64,000 bases of DNA from Endozoicomonas sp. G2_1 (GCF_017744155.1 NZ_JAGHQT010000013.1:1-64000); one strand, 5' to 3'. Shown: positions 37,490 through 46,013, counted from the first letter of the stretch. Numbers and translations: made by a program. Notes: generated from the sequence alone by a model not told the origin.

Positions 37490-37830
37490 CCGCTACCTCT
37501 AAAACAGGGAAGGTTAAGCTGTTAATTTTTTGAGTAACCGCGATTAATACTATTTTATTTTGGCAATTTTTTAAGCAAGCTTATTTGATCACCATCGAGT
37601 GAAAAATCTTATATATAAAGGGAGACCTTCATCATTGCTGATTTTTTGATGCAAGGATGTACAAAGTTCTTTAAGGTAGAATGAAAGAATACTCTTATCA
37701 GATAACCTATTTAAATAACGAAAAAATACTATAATCACTATACTGAGTATTTAACTCATGAAGTGACGCTACTATTGTGCAGACTCTAACTCAGCTCATT
37801 CAGTTTATTGTTACTCTTTAAGGAATTAAG
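37490..37830. other. Intergenic stretch without recognisable features
   Basis: An AT-rich region after the crotonase gene. I see no ORF with a ribosome site, RNA gene or clear inverted repeat. The promoter of the 117-residue gene presumably lies near its right end, with AAGGAATTAAG as the ribosome site just before 37831. Confidence 0.4.
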
Positions 37831-38184
37831 ATGACTAAAAAAAATATGACTATTGTGTTTGTCTCAAGCTTAGTTTTTATTACCTCAATATTTTTAGTTG
37901 TGGCACTAAATTTAATGCAACTCATTTTTATTGTTAAAGCGGAGCAAAGAGTAGGGTTTATTAAGCTGCTTAAACATGAAAATATGAGAACCGAAGTTTT
38001 GGAAGTTTTGTATTCTGGAGCATTTGCAGATCACTGTACGTTAAATCATGCTAGAGAAATGTGGGTATTTAAATATACACTAGAAACTCAGTTTAGCTAT
38101 GCAATAGAAAGCATAGAGGAAACATTTAATGGCATATTACAAAAGCAGCACACCAATAAGCCGATGACTTGCCCTTACAGCTAA
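37831..38184 (+). CDS. Hypothetical single-pass membrane protein
   Basis: 117 residues with AAGGAATT seven bases ahead of ATG. An N-terminal membrane anchor (about residues 8-34, IVFVSSLVFITSIFLVVALN) is followed by a soluble domain of about 80 residues containing two Cys (one near residue 71, one near the C-terminus). I recognise no family. AT-rich codons compared with neighbours, and isolation between a crotonase and a phosphatase-fold gene, point to an acquired gene. Confidence 0.55.
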   Translation: MTKKNMTIVFVSSLVFITSIFLVVALNLMQLIFIVKAEQRVGFIKLLKHENMRTEVLEVLYSGAFADHCTLNHAREMWVFKYTLETQFSYAIESIEETFNGILQKQHTNKPMTCPYS

Positions 38185-38201
38185 TAATACTACAACCTTT
38201 A

Positions 38202-38229
38202 AAGCGATTTGTCGCACGACAAATCGCTT
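38202..38229. repeat. 13-bp perfect hairpin
   Basis: AAGCGATTTGTCG (38202-38214) pairs with CGACAAATCGCTT (38217-38229). The stem follows the stop of the 117-residue gene by about 18 bases and is probably its terminator, although no long T-run follows on the plus strand. Confidence 0.55.
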
Positions 38230-38333
38230 ACTATGTCAGTACATAATTTTCTTATATTTGTCATTTAATTAGTTTAGGCTTACCAGCACAGTTTTTTCGC
38301 TAACGCGCAATATTAGATAAGTCAGATAAACAC

Positions 38334-39446
38334 GTGACTAATACAACAACCACCATAAAAACAATATTCAAAAACATTACTCTAGCGTTAATCGCACTGA
38401 TCTTGGGGTTTCTCGCTTGGGTCTACTTCTCAACCTTCCATCCGAGTGAACAGCAAGACGAAGCCGTTGTTAGCAAAGGTCATTCACAGACATCACCAGT
38501 ATTAAAGCCCGGACAAAATATAAAAGTGTTAAGCTGGAATGTTCAATTTATGGCCGGCAATAGTGATAACCACTTTTTTTACGATGATGGTGATGACCAA
38601 TGGCCATCTTTAACACGGGTTCAGGAAATAACATCAAAAGTAGCCAATGTCATTCTTGAGCAAAACCCCGATATTGTTTTGCTGCAAGAGATTGATGACA
38701 ACGCAGCTCGCACCCACCATACCGACCAACAAGCCATGCTTAACCAATGGCTAGCAGAGCACTATCCCTATCAAACAGACAGTTTTTATTGGCGCGCGAG
38801 TTTTGTTCCACACCCAAAAGTGATGGGGCGAGCGGGCATGAAATTAGTGGCATTTTCAAAGTACCCCATTGACCGAGCAATAAGGCACAAGCTCCCTGAA
38901 ATCACCAGTGATGATATTATTACTCGTCAGTTCAACCTAAAGCGTGCCGTGCAAGAGCTGATTTTACCTATTGCCAACGGCAACAACTTACACGTGCTTC
39001 ACACTCACCTCAGTGCCTTTGCCCAAGGCAGTGATACCATGGTCAGGCAGGTGGCTAAACTACTCACATTAACTGAGCGGTTGGATCAGCAAAATAGCGC
39101 TTGGTTACTGGCTGGCGATTTAAACTTGTTGGCTAGTAAAAGTGCTTTTAACCACTTAGCTCCGCAACATCAAGCTTATTACAACAGCTTAGGCAGTGAA
39201 CTGACGCCTATGCTAGCAAAGTATCCGTCGATTCCTTCTCGCCAGCAAATTACCGGCGCAGACCAAGCCAACTGGCGAACTTATATGCCCGCAGACGATC
39301 CTCAGCGGACGCCAGATCGCACCATCGACTACATTTTTTATTCACCGAAACTAAAGCTAGGTGAACATTTTGTTATCCACGGTAGCGCCCGTGCTATTTC
39401 TGACCACTTACCAGTAGTTGCCAACTTTACGGTGCCAAGCCAATAA
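38334..39446 (+). CDS. Membrane-anchored endonuclease/exonuclease/phosphatase-fold protein
   Basis: 370 residues starting at GTG 38334. A membrane anchor (about residues 14-32) is followed by an EEP (DNase I/sphingomyelinase-type) domain: KVLSWNVQFMAG, LLQEIDDNAAR with the metal Glu, HTHLSAFAQG, LLAGDLNLLAS and SDHLPVVANF with the catalytic His. All catalytic motifs are present. Substrates in this fold range from DNA to phospholipids; the anchored, externally facing form suggests a phosphodiesterase at the envelope. The start codon is weakly supported. Confidence 0.82.
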   Translation: MTNTTTTIKTIFKNITLALIALILGFLAWVYFSTFHPSEQQDEAVVSKGHSQTSPVLKPGQNIKVLSWNVQFMAGNSDNHFFYDDGDDQWPSLTRVQEITSKVANVILEQNPDIVLLQEIDDNAARTHHTDQQAMLNQWLAEHYPYQTDSFYWRASFVPHPKVMGRAGMKLVAFSKYPIDRAIRHKLPEITSDDIITRQFNLKRAVQELILPIANGNNLHVLHTHLSAFAQGSDTMVRQVAKLLTLTERLDQQNSAWLLAGDLNLLASKSAFNHLAPQHQAYYNSLGSELTPMLAKYPSIPSRQQITGADQANWRTYMPADDPQRTPDRTIDYIFYSPKLKLGEHFVIHGSARAISDHLPVVANFTVPSQ

Positions 39447-39564
39447 AAACCGGCACCTATGCGGGTAGCAAACAAACAGTGATAGACAACAAATACAATA
39501 AAGTAAAGAATCCACCTTCTAAAGAAGGTGGCTTTGCGTAAGCCCCCTAAACAAGGGGGCTGAG

Positions 39565-40005
39565 TTATCCTAGTAAATGTAATTGACGTTTCTCTTCTTG
39601 TTTCTCCATCTTGTCTTGATGCCGTACATAACGCCTGATGATTTCTTCGTTAATACCTACAGAGTCAACGAAATAGCCTCGTTGCCAAAAACGACCACCC
39701 CATGCTTTATTCTTACGTAAGTGCGGATATTTATTGAATAGCTTTAAGGCTAACCTTCCCTTTAAACATCCCATCAATTGAGAAATTGATAACTTCGGTG
39801 GGACTTTAACGACTATATGTACATGGTCTATTTGTACATTTAACTCCATCACTTTTACACCAAGCTTATCGCAATAAATATGAATAAATCGGTAAACATC
39901 CTTACCAATATTATTCTTCAATATTCTAAACCGATACTTCGGTGTCCAAACTATATGATATTGACACCGCCAAAATACGTGCGATGCTTGCTCATATCTA
40001 CTCAT
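39565..40005 (-). CDS. tnpA: IS200/IS605 transposase TnpA (Y1 HUH)
   Basis: 146 residues. The HUH motif is H61-V-H63 in QIDHVHIVVKVPP, and the nucleophile is Y126 with Q130 in IRRYVRHQ. Other family marks are YHIVWTPKYRFRIL and WGGRFWQRGYFVDSVG. It moves single-stranded element DNA by peel-and-paste at replication forks. It is full length and has no visible lesion, so the element may be active. The ribosome site AGGAGA and start codon are buried in a hairpin. Confidence 0.93.
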   Translation of the reverse strand: MSRYEQASHVFWRCQYHIVWTPKYRFRILKNNIGKDVYRFIHIYCDKLGVKVMELNVQIDHVHIVVKVPPKLSISQLMGCLKGRLALKLFNKYPHLRKNKAWGGRFWQRGYFVDSVGINEEIIRRYVRHQDKMEKQEEKRQLHLLG

Positions 40006-40063
40006 GTTAGTCTCCTATTTGACTTCGCTAAAAATCAAACGAGGATGTAACATGAGTAGATAT
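39994..40063 (-). promoter_or_regulatory. Hairpin sequestering tnpA ribosome site and start codon
   Basis: A perfect 16-bp inverted repeat (39994-40009 and 40048-40063) pairs the tnpA start region ACATGAGTAGATAT with a copy upstream. Inside it, AGGA of the ribosome site faces TCCT, and TCAAA faces TTTGA around a short loop. In tnpA mRNA both initiation signals are double-stranded. IS200 is known to repress its transposase by such a 5' stem-loop. Confidence 0.8.
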
Positions 40064-40135
40064 TTCAGGCATAGCCTTTTTAACAATGACCAACTACTAA
40101 AGTAGGTGGTTTAGCTGTCAAGAAAATAAAAACGC

Positions 40136-41518
40136 TTAGTTAATACCGCCTTCCGTTAGTTTTGCTGGTTCGAGCAGTTCAGTTAATTGCTCTACCGATA
40201 AGTCTGTGTGCTGGGCAGCAACGTCAATAATTGCTCGACCTTCCTTGTAAGCCAGCTTAGCGATTTCTGCCGCTTTTAAGTAACCAATAATGGGGTTAAG
40301 CGCAGTGACTAAAATCGGGTTTTTCGCCAGTGCTTGTTTTATTTTATCTTCTTTAACGACAAAGGTTGCAATCGCCTTGTCTGCCAATAAGTATGAAATA
40401 TTTGCCAAGCTTTCAATGCTCGCCAAGACATTGTTAGCGATCATCGGCAGCATTACATTGAGTTCAAAGTTACCCGCTTGGCCACCAACGGTAATCGCAG
40501 TATCGTTACCGATAACTTGTGCCGCCACCATGGTTGCCGCTTCAGGAATCACTGGATTCACTTTACCCGGCATAATCGATGAGCCCGGTTGCAGCGCTTC
40601 CAACTCAATTTCACCTAAGCCCGCTAACGGACCAGAGTTCATCCAACGCAAGTCATTAGCAATTTTCATGATGCTAACAGCAACGGCTTTTAACTGCCCA
40701 GATAAGCTAACAATGGTATCTTGCGAACCAATGAGCGGGAAAAAGTCATCCGCTTTTGTAAATGTTATCTGAGTCATATCACTAAGCTGATTGGCAAATT
40801 CATCAGCAAATTCAGGATGCGCGTTAATACCAGTACCAACCGCTGTGCCGCCCTGAGCCAGTGTTTGAACACTTGCTTGCATTGCTTCTAATTGCGCAAT
40901 ATGTGCTTTCAATTGGTTAGCCCATGCCAGTAAACTTTGGCTCATACGCACTGGCATTGCATCCATCAAGTGAGTACGACCGGTTTTGACGAAGTGGTCC
41001 ACTGACTGAGCTTTTTGTTCAATCACTTCAACCAAATAACGCAGCCCCGGCAACAGTTGTTCATGCAAAGCAATAGCGCTACTAACGTGAATAGTGGTCG
41101 GAATCACATCGTTGCTGCTTTGACCGTAGTTAACGTGATCATTAGCGCCAACAGTGTCGTTGAGGTGTTTGCTAGCAAGTGTTGCAATAACCTCATTGGC
41201 ATTCATATTTGAACTGGTACCAGAGCCAGTTTGATATACATCAACCGGAAAATGCTGCATTAGGTTGCTGTCAGTTAACAGCTCATCACCGGCCTTAACA
41301 ATTGCCGCCGCCATATCATTAGTCAATAAGTCGAGCTTAGCGTTGGCTTTGGCCGCACTTTGCTTAACCGTAATTAAGGCGCGGATAAATGCTTCAGGCA
41401 TGGTTTGTCCGCTGACCGGAAAATTGTTAATCGCTCGTTGAGTTTGGGCACCGTACAAAGCATGCTCAGGTATTTCCATTTCGCCCATACTATCGGCAAC
41501 AAGTCGAGTTTTGGTCAT
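40136..41518 (-). CDS. fumC: Class II fumarate hydratase FumC
   Basis: 460 residues of the iron-independent fumarase. The diagnostic GSSIMPGKVNPVIPE carries the catalytic Ser loop. TGSGTSSNMNANEV and GRTHLMDAMPVRM are also intact. It interconverts fumarate and malate in the TCA cycle. It is preceded by a 117-residue gene 16 bases upstream and a Fur-like box, an arrangement like the fagA-fumC operon of Pseudomonas aeruginosa, which is induced by iron limitation. Confidence 0.96.
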   Translation of the reverse strand: MTKTRLVADSMGEMEIPEHALYGAQTQRAINNFPVSGQTMPEAFIRALITVKQSAAKANAKLDLLTNDMAAAIVKAGDELLTDSNLMQHFPVDVYQTGSGTSSNMNANEVIATLASKHLNDTVGANDHVNYGQSSNDVIPTTIHVSSAIALHEQLLPGLRYLVEVIEQKAQSVDHFVKTGRTHLMDAMPVRMSQSLLAWANQLKAHIAQLEAMQASVQTLAQGGTAVGTGINAHPEFADEFANQLSDMTQITFTKADDFFPLIGSQDTIVSLSGQLKAVAVSIMKIANDLRWMNSGPLAGLGEIELEALQPGSSIMPGKVNPVIPEAATMVAAQVIGNDTAITVGGQAGNFELNVMLPMIANNVLASIESLANISYLLADKAIATFVVKEDKIKQALAKNPILVTALNPIIGYLKAAEIAKLAYKEGRAIIDVAAQHTDLSVEQLTELLEPAKLTEGGIN

Positions 41519-41533
41519 AATATCTCCAGAATA

Positions 41534-41887
41534 TTAACGTAAAAAAAAGTGGCTGAGCTTGTTTGCCTCAAGCTCTACAGCCTTAAAGTGTTCGGTTTGA
41601 TCGATGCGCTTTGCGATGCCCCGCATTTGTGACAATGGCAAATATAGTTGATTTAAACAATGTTCGCGCCAGTGGCGAGCAATTAAGTCATCACAAATAG
41701 CGTCCATCAATACGCCATAAGCAAAATAGTAAAGTCGGTATTGCTGAATAAGGGTTAACGTCGCCGCTCGGCTCACTACTCGGCTAAGCAGCTCTCCAAC
41801 CAAATGACAAGCATCGGGATATTGGCCTTGGCTGACTATTTTGGCCAACTGCTCGATGGACAAGGCTTCAGTACTTTCAATTTGCAT
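41534..41887 (-). CDS. FagA-like protein of the fumC operon (position-based)
   Basis: 117 residues, helical, soluble, with two Cys (at about 27 and 75). I do not recognise it by motif. It is the first gene before fumC, 15 bases apart, downstream of a Fur-like box. In Pseudomonas, Fur-associated gene fagA, of similar size, holds this position. The name is therefore an inference from context and length. Confidence 0.55.
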   Translation of the reverse strand: MQIESTEALSIEQLAKIVSQGQYPDACHLVGELLSRVVSRAATLTLIQQYRLYYFAYGVLMDAICDDLIARHWREHCLNQLYLPLSQMRGIAKRIDQTEHFKAVELEANKLSHFFLR

Positions 41888-41911
41888 TCATTCACCAAAC
41901 ACACAAATAAA

Positions 41912-41930
41912 AATAAAAACCATTATCATT
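41912..41930 (-). promoter_or_regulatory. Fur-like box before the fumC operon
   Basis: Read on the minus strand the 19 bases are AATGATAATGGTTTTTATT, sharing the AATGATAAT core with the Fur consensus GATAATGATAATCATTATC. It is centred about 34 bases upstream of the fagA-like start and about 110 bases from the divergent membrane gene. The second half is a poor match. Confidence 0.5.
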
Positions 41931-42030
41931 TACACACCAAGAAAATACAACTGTTTTGCTCAAATGAACTTAACCCGAGTCAATCGGTCAATAATGAAGG
42001 CAGTAAACGCGGTGAAATAGAAGGAGTTAA

Positions 42031-42486
42031 ATGATGCTGTTAATGCTGAGGATAATTATCGCCGTGAGTGCGCTTGCGGTTGCACTCTACCCGCTGTGGG
42101 GAATTATCTGGCCAGAAAGTTATCGCGCTGAACTATTGGAGGACTTTGCCGGCATTGAACAGGCGCCAATAAGTGCAATAAAACAGGCATCGGCTTGGCT
42201 ATGGCTCGCCAATGCAGTATTTGCTGCCAGCCTCGCTTTTATACTTCGCTACGTTGCAAAGGATAACAGTGAAACAAATTTAAAGTGGGCAGCTACTTGC
42301 TTGATCAACCACCCTTTTTTGACACTGGCAAGCGATATTGGCGTACACTTTAGCTTAGCCAGGTACAGCACCAATACGAGCATGGCAATTGAGCTTTCCG
42401 GCACAACCTTAATGCCGCTGTTATTTGGCTGCTGCCTATTAGTCATCCATCAAAACATCAAGAGCCATCTACCAACCTTTGATTAA
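42031..42486 (+). CDS. Small inner-membrane protein, unknown
   Basis: 151 residues with a strong ribosome site (AAGGAG) before ATGATG. About four membrane segments (residues 5-25, 48-72, about 85-105 and 125-142), with a periplasmic loop around ESYRAELLEDFAGIEQ after the first. I know no family. It diverges from the fagA-like/fumC operon, so it may share the Fur-like site. Nothing suggests a transport or enzyme motif. Confidence 0.6.
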   Translation: MMLLMLRIIIAVSALAVALYPLWGIIWPESYRAELLEDFAGIEQAPISAIKQASAWLWLANAVFAASLAFILRYVAKDNSETNLKWAATCLINHPFLTLASDIGVHFSLARYSTNTSMAIELSGTTLMPLLFGCCLLVIHQNIKSHLPTFD

Positions 42487-42635
42487 AAGCTCCGAGATTC
42501 AGTGACCTTAACAACCCAAGTGGACAGCTGTATTGACAGTCAAGTTAAAGACCAACCTCTGATTTTGACATTGCTGTGCAATTAATTTAATTGAACCATG
42601 GTCTCATCAAGCCAATTATTTACACGAGTTATTTT

Positions 42636-43466
42636 ATGTTTAAACAAAGTGATAAACTAATCTTGCTACTTATCGTCAGTTCACTGTCGTTACTAGCAAT
42701 TTCTTTTGGTCTTGGAGCAAATACCAGAGCAATTACCAATGTCACCAGTTTCTTTGCCCTTGACAGTTTAGCCGACGCTAACGTTTTTTCGCTATTAACC
42801 GCAATACTTTTCGCCATTCCAGCATTTTTTGCAGCGCTGAGTATCAAAGAGCCAAAGTATAAAACACACCTAGCCTACGCGTTGATAGCAGTGGCAACCT
42901 TGCCAATTATTTCACTGTTGTCGGACTCGCGATGGATTGCCAATTTAGGAGGCTTTCCCGCGATTGGTTCAGGACAAGGGGTTATTAAGTATTTCGCGCT
43001 ATTGGCTCTTGCTTACTACTTTTTACAAGGCAAAACATCTAAATCTGTCATGTTCATTAACTATCTGCCAGTATTTCTCGTCTTGGCGTGGATTGGAGGC
43101 ATGAAGTTTACCGAACTCGAAGCCAAAGGCATTGAAGGCTTGGTTGCTAACTCGCCACTGATGTCTTGGTTATATTTATTGTTCGATGTTCAAACGACCT
43201 CTAATCTCATTGGCATTTACGACATCATTGCGCTATTGCTGCTCGGTTTAGGACTGAGATACCCTACTCTGCTCATACCTGGCATGTTAATGTCTGGCGC
43301 AGTATTTGTGGTAACTCAAACCTTTTTGTTTACTACTCCAGGTGCATTTAGCGCCGAAACCGTCATTACCGGTACAGGACAGTTTTTAATTAAAGATCTT
43401 TGGTATATTGCCAACTTAGTGGTGATTTACCTTTGTCAACGCGGGCAAACTGAAGCCCATAATTAA
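42636..43466 (+). CDS. DUF417 (YkgB/RclC-like) membrane protein
   Basis: 276 residues from ATG 42636; a TTG frame from 42591 is not supported. It has about eight membrane segments and the DUF417 signature region (VLAWIGGMKFTELEAKGIEG, then SPLMSWLYLLFDVQ). It is longer than E. coli RclC (YkgB), with an extra N-terminal half. RclC belongs to the reactive-chlorine response controlled by the AraC-type RclR; an RclR-like regulator is convergent just downstream, so a stress role is possible. Confidence 0.75.
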   Translation: MFKQSDKLILLLIVSSLSLLAISFGLGANTRAITNVTSFFALDSLADANVFSLLTAILFAIPAFFAALSIKEPKYKTHLAYALIAVATLPIISLLSDSRWIANLGGFPAIGSGQGVIKYFALLALAYYFLQGKTSKSVMFINYLPVFLVLAWIGGMKFTELEAKGIEGLVANSPLMSWLYLLFDVQTTSNLIGIYDIIALLLLGLGLRYPTLLIPGMLMSGAVFVVTQTFLFTTPGAFSAETVITGTGQFLIKDLWYIANLVVIYLCQRGQTEAHN

Positions 43467-43479
43467 TCTAATATCCTTG

Positions 43480-43505
43480 GGCAAATTGCTTAAATGCAAT
43501 TTGCC
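43480..43505 (+). terminator. Terminator between DUF417 gene and AraC gene
   Basis: GGCAAATTGC (43480-43489) pairs with GCAATTTGCC (43496-43505), followed by TTATTCT on the plus strand. It lies between convergent genes and can serve the rightward one; the leftward side lacks a T-run. Confidence 0.7.
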
Positions 43506-43518
43506 TTATTCTAACCGT

Positions 43519-44454
43519 TTAAGCCGCGACTTGACCTTGCTGCTTGCGATACTCTCCCGGGCGAATACCAAACTGTCGCTTAAACGCCAGACTGAATGCC
43601 GCTTCCGATTGATAGCCCACAGAATCAGCAATACTAAATAGCGATTGCGGTGTCGTCAGCAACAATTGACTCGCTTTTTGTAAGCGGACAAAAATCACGT
43701 ATTGCAACGGCGTCATTTTCGTCAGTGACGCGAAGCGATTTGAAAATGCCGTGCGCGACATGTTCACTAACTGCCCGAGTCGTTCGACATTCCAGTCAGC
43801 GGCAGGATCTTGGTGAATATGGGATAAAACGCTATTAATTTTATCGTCGTGAAATGCCGATAAAAATGGGATTTGCTCGGTTGCTTGTGCCAGTGTTGCG
43901 CGAATCACCTGAATCAAGATGATTTCTGACAGGCGGTCAATTATCGCGTTAGCACCGGCCTTAGAACTTGCTGCTTCATGAGCAATAAAGCCAATCGCAC
44001 TATCTAGCCATGTCGTATTGTAACTCTCGTCGCCTTTAACAAATAACCTTGCCGGTAAGTTATCTAACAGCGGATGACTGTTGACTTCATCAAAGGCAAA
44101 CTCGCCGCAGACTAAACAACAACCAGCGCCGCCACCGCCGTAAACCAGTGGTCCCGTGCCACTGTAACTAACCTCGTTTAACACCTCTGCAAGCGGTTTC
44201 ACTTCACTGCCTTCAGCGTCGGTAATGACATGACCGGCACCATGGGGAATCACCACCAGATCGCCATTTGACATCAACATCGGCTCTGCTTGTCCCTCTA
44301 TGTTGAGCCAACATTGACCGCGAATAACAATGTGAAACCGGGCAACGCGGCCATGAGCGGGCACCGCAACTCCCCAAGGCGCGGTCAACTCAGTGCGAAA
44401 ATACAAACTGCTTTTGAGTTTTAAAGTATTGAGAATATCAGTTAACGCATCCAT
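43519..44454 (-). CDS. AraC-family regulator with cupin domain (RclR-like)
   Basis: 311 residues from ATG 44454 (a GTG at 44463 would add three). The N-terminal cupin_6 sensor domain (about 1-190) contains IPHGAGHVI and a Gly/Cys patch GGGGAGCCLVCGEF with three Cys. The C-terminal AraC double helix-turn-helix (about 210-305) has FSIADSVGYQSEAAFSLAFKR and RPGEYRKQ. The RclR group senses oxidants through Cys; whether these Cys act that way is inference. It diverges from a YHS-domain gene and converges on the DUF417 gene, either of which may be a target. Confidence 0.85.
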   Translation of the reverse strand: MDALTDILNTLKLKSSLYFRTELTAPWGVAVPAHGRVARFHIVIRGQCWLNIEGQAEPMLMSNGDLVVIPHGAGHVITDAEGSEVKPLAEVLNEVSYSGTGPLVYGGGGAGCCLVCGEFAFDEVNSHPLLDNLPARLFVKGDESYNTTWLDSAIGFIAHEAASSKAGANAIIDRLSEIILIQVIRATLAQATEQIPFLSAFHDDKINSVLSHIHQDPAADWNVERLGQLVNMSRTAFSNRFASLTKMTPLQYVIFVRLQKASQLLLTTPQSLFSIADSVGYQSEAAFSLAFKRQFGIRPGEYRKQQGQVAA

Positions 44455-44668
44455 CACTATCACTTAACTAAAAACCGTAACTTGATATTAGAGGCTATGA
44501 TTTGCTCGGCGCAAGTACTCTGTACGATTTAGTATAATTTCGCGCTTTTTAAAGATATTAAACGCTTTTTATCCCTGTAATGATGATCTCGAAGGTTAAC
44601 TTCACCCAGTATTTAGCGCTGCTTACACAGGATAAATACTGAACTTGAAACACAACGGAGAAAGCAAA

Positions 44669-45121
44669 ATGAATATTAAAAAGATGTTTTTAAGCCTAGC
44701 TGCAATGCTAGCATTTACAGCTACGGCAAACGCCGGCGAATATCAAAACAGCACACCAGCCGTTCAAGGTTACGATGTTGTTTCTTACCATACCGGCAAG
44801 CGGCCAATTAAAGGCAATGGCAATTTTGTCGCAACACACAAAGGCGCGACATATATCTTCGCCAATAAAGCCAATCAAGAAAAGTTTTCTGCTAACCCTG
44901 AAAAATACGTGCCTGCCTATGGCGGCTACTGTGCCTTTGGCGTATCTGTCGGTAAAAAGTTTATTGGTGACCCAGAGGTATTTCGCTTAGTCGACGGTAA
45001 AGTTTACCTAAACCTAGACGCCGGCATTCAAGACATGTGGTTAAAGGATGTACCGGGTAAAATCAATCAAGCGGATAAAAACTGGAAAAAGATCAAAAAC
45101 AAGTCACCCGCTTCGCTTTAA
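44669..45121 (+). CDS. Secreted YHS-domain protein
   Basis: 150 residues from ATG 44669, with GGAGAAAG ahead. A signal peptide (cleavage near ANA-GEYQ, residue 22) precedes a YHS domain: VQGYDVVSYHTG, then YIFANKANQEKFSANPEKYVPAYGGYCAFGVSVG in outline. YHS domains are probable metal-binding modules found in copper or heavy-metal proteins. It diverges from the AraC/cupin regulator with a 214-base shared upstream region, so it is likely its target. Confidence 0.85.
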   Translation: MNIKKMFLSLAAMLAFTATANAGEYQNSTPAVQGYDVVSYHTGKRPIKGNGNFVATHKGATYIFANKANQEKFSANPEKYVPAYGGYCAFGVSVGKKFIGDPEVFRLVDGKVYLNLDAGIQDMWLKDVPGKINQADKNWKKIKNKSPASL

Positions 45122-45352
45122 TGTACGCACTTAAACAATAGCGGTTAACGATAAATTCTCTCGATGCAAGTTATTGCCTGTCACCCGTAAAATGGTTGGT
45201 GGGCAATTTTTTGCTCACGACTTCTGCCAACTTAATTATCATTTAATAAACGCATTCAAAAATCGAGCAAACCTCATCTTTTCCTCACATTTTATTGCTA
45301 AGTTACTTCGCCAAGCACATTTAGTTATCGTTAATCGTTCAGGAGGTTTGTA

Positions 45353-45982
45353 TTGTCGGCAATAAAATATTTAATCATGGTCATGGCATTACTGTTTGTC
45401 GGCTCGGCTAAAGCTGGCTTAATGCGCCACGACAACCAAGATACCTTTACCTCTGAAGTAAATTCACCATTGGCTTTTGAAGGGTTTAACGATAATCAGC
45501 TAGATTTTGTCAGCGTAGAGTCTGGTTATATTCGTTTTCGCACCAATAGTAGCTTGGTTTCTGAAGGTGAAAAGGCACTGGTCTTGCGCGAGCGAAATTC
45601 AGTCACATTTCACTTTGACCACGATATTTTTGCCTTGAGTTTCTATCTCAACGAGCTTAACTCAACCAGCCTCAGCTATACCGATAGCGCTGGCCACGAA
45701 ATACGCGACGCATTTGCCATTACCGAGGTCTGGAACGCGAGCACGTTTTTTGCCCTAACCAGTGATGTTGGCTTGCGCTCTTTTACCCTCACAGGTACGA
45801 GTACAGCGTCGAATGCAAATGCAGTATTCGGTATTGATGCCCTGCAATTTACCGCTCCTGCAACCGATGTTCCTAGCCCTGCTTCATGGTCGATATTCGC
45901 ACTCGCATTAGCGATGTTAGCCATGTTCAAAAAAAGTGGGCCTAACCAAACTCGCGTGCTTTTATTACCACATCAAAGATAA
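45353..45982 (+). CDS. PEP-CTERM-like exported protein
   Basis: 209 residues. The TTG start at 45353 is chosen because a full AGGAGG lies six bases upstream (45341-45346). Signal peptide to about residue 20 (GSAKA-GL). The middle is a beta-rich domain, FHFDHDIFALSFYLNEL and SLSYTDSAGHEIRD in outline. The C-terminus reads DVPSPASWSIFALALAMLAM followed by a basic tail, the three-part layout of PEP-CTERM exosortase signals with PSPAS in place of PEPAS. The tail after the membrane segment is unusually long. Surface or extracellular polymer attachment is inferred. Confidence 0.7.
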   Translation: MSAIKYLIMVMALLFVGSAKAGLMRHDNQDTFTSEVNSPLAFEGFNDNQLDFVSVESGYIRFRTNSSLVSEGEKALVLRERNSVTFHFDHDIFALSFYLNELNSTSLSYTDSAGHEIRDAFAITEVWNASTFFALTSDVGLRSFTLTGTSTASNANAVFGIDALQFTAPATDVPSPASWSIFALALAMLAMFKKSGPNQTRVLLLPHQR

Positions 45983-45988
45983 AAGCAC
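45956..45988. repeat. Inverted repeat at the convergent gene ends
   Basis: GTGCTTTTAT (45956-45965) and ATAAAAGCAC (45979-45988) straddle the stop of the PEP-CTERM-like gene, 26 bases before the stop of the convergent response-regulator gene. It probably acts as a bidirectional transcript end. Confidence 0.5.
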
Positions 45989-46013
45989 TGCGCAACACGC
46001 TAACTATTTCCCT

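Larger units (their letters stand above)
39512..40109 (-). mobile_element. IS200/IS605-family element (tnpA only)
   Basis: tnpA is flanked by two matching subterminal hairpins: CCACCTTCT-AA-AGAAGGTGG (39512-39531) and CCAACTACT-AA-AGTAGGTGG (40090-40109). These are the imperfect palindromes recognised by Y1 transposases. The real cleavage sites lie a few bases outside each hairpin and cannot be fixed by eye. A third stem, AGCCCCCT (39541-39548) with AGGGGGCT (39554-39561), is the transposase terminator. No tnpB is present. The element sits directly after the fumC stop (40136). Confidence 0.8.

Noticed and set aside
39512-39561. Closely spaced palindromes that could suggest a short CRISPR-like repeat
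   Set aside because: They are two unrelated stems explained by the IS200/IS605 end hairpin and its transposase terminator. No spacers or repeat series exist.
41804-42034. Rightward 76-codon frame over the fumC-operon promoter
   Set aside because: It runs antisense through the fagA-like gene and across the Fur-like box, has no ribosome site and low-complexity Asn/His/Lys sequence.
45174-45365. 63-codon frame between the YHS and PEP-CTERM-like genes
   Set aside because: No ribosome site and no recognisable sequence; it overlaps the well-supported TTG start of the next gene.
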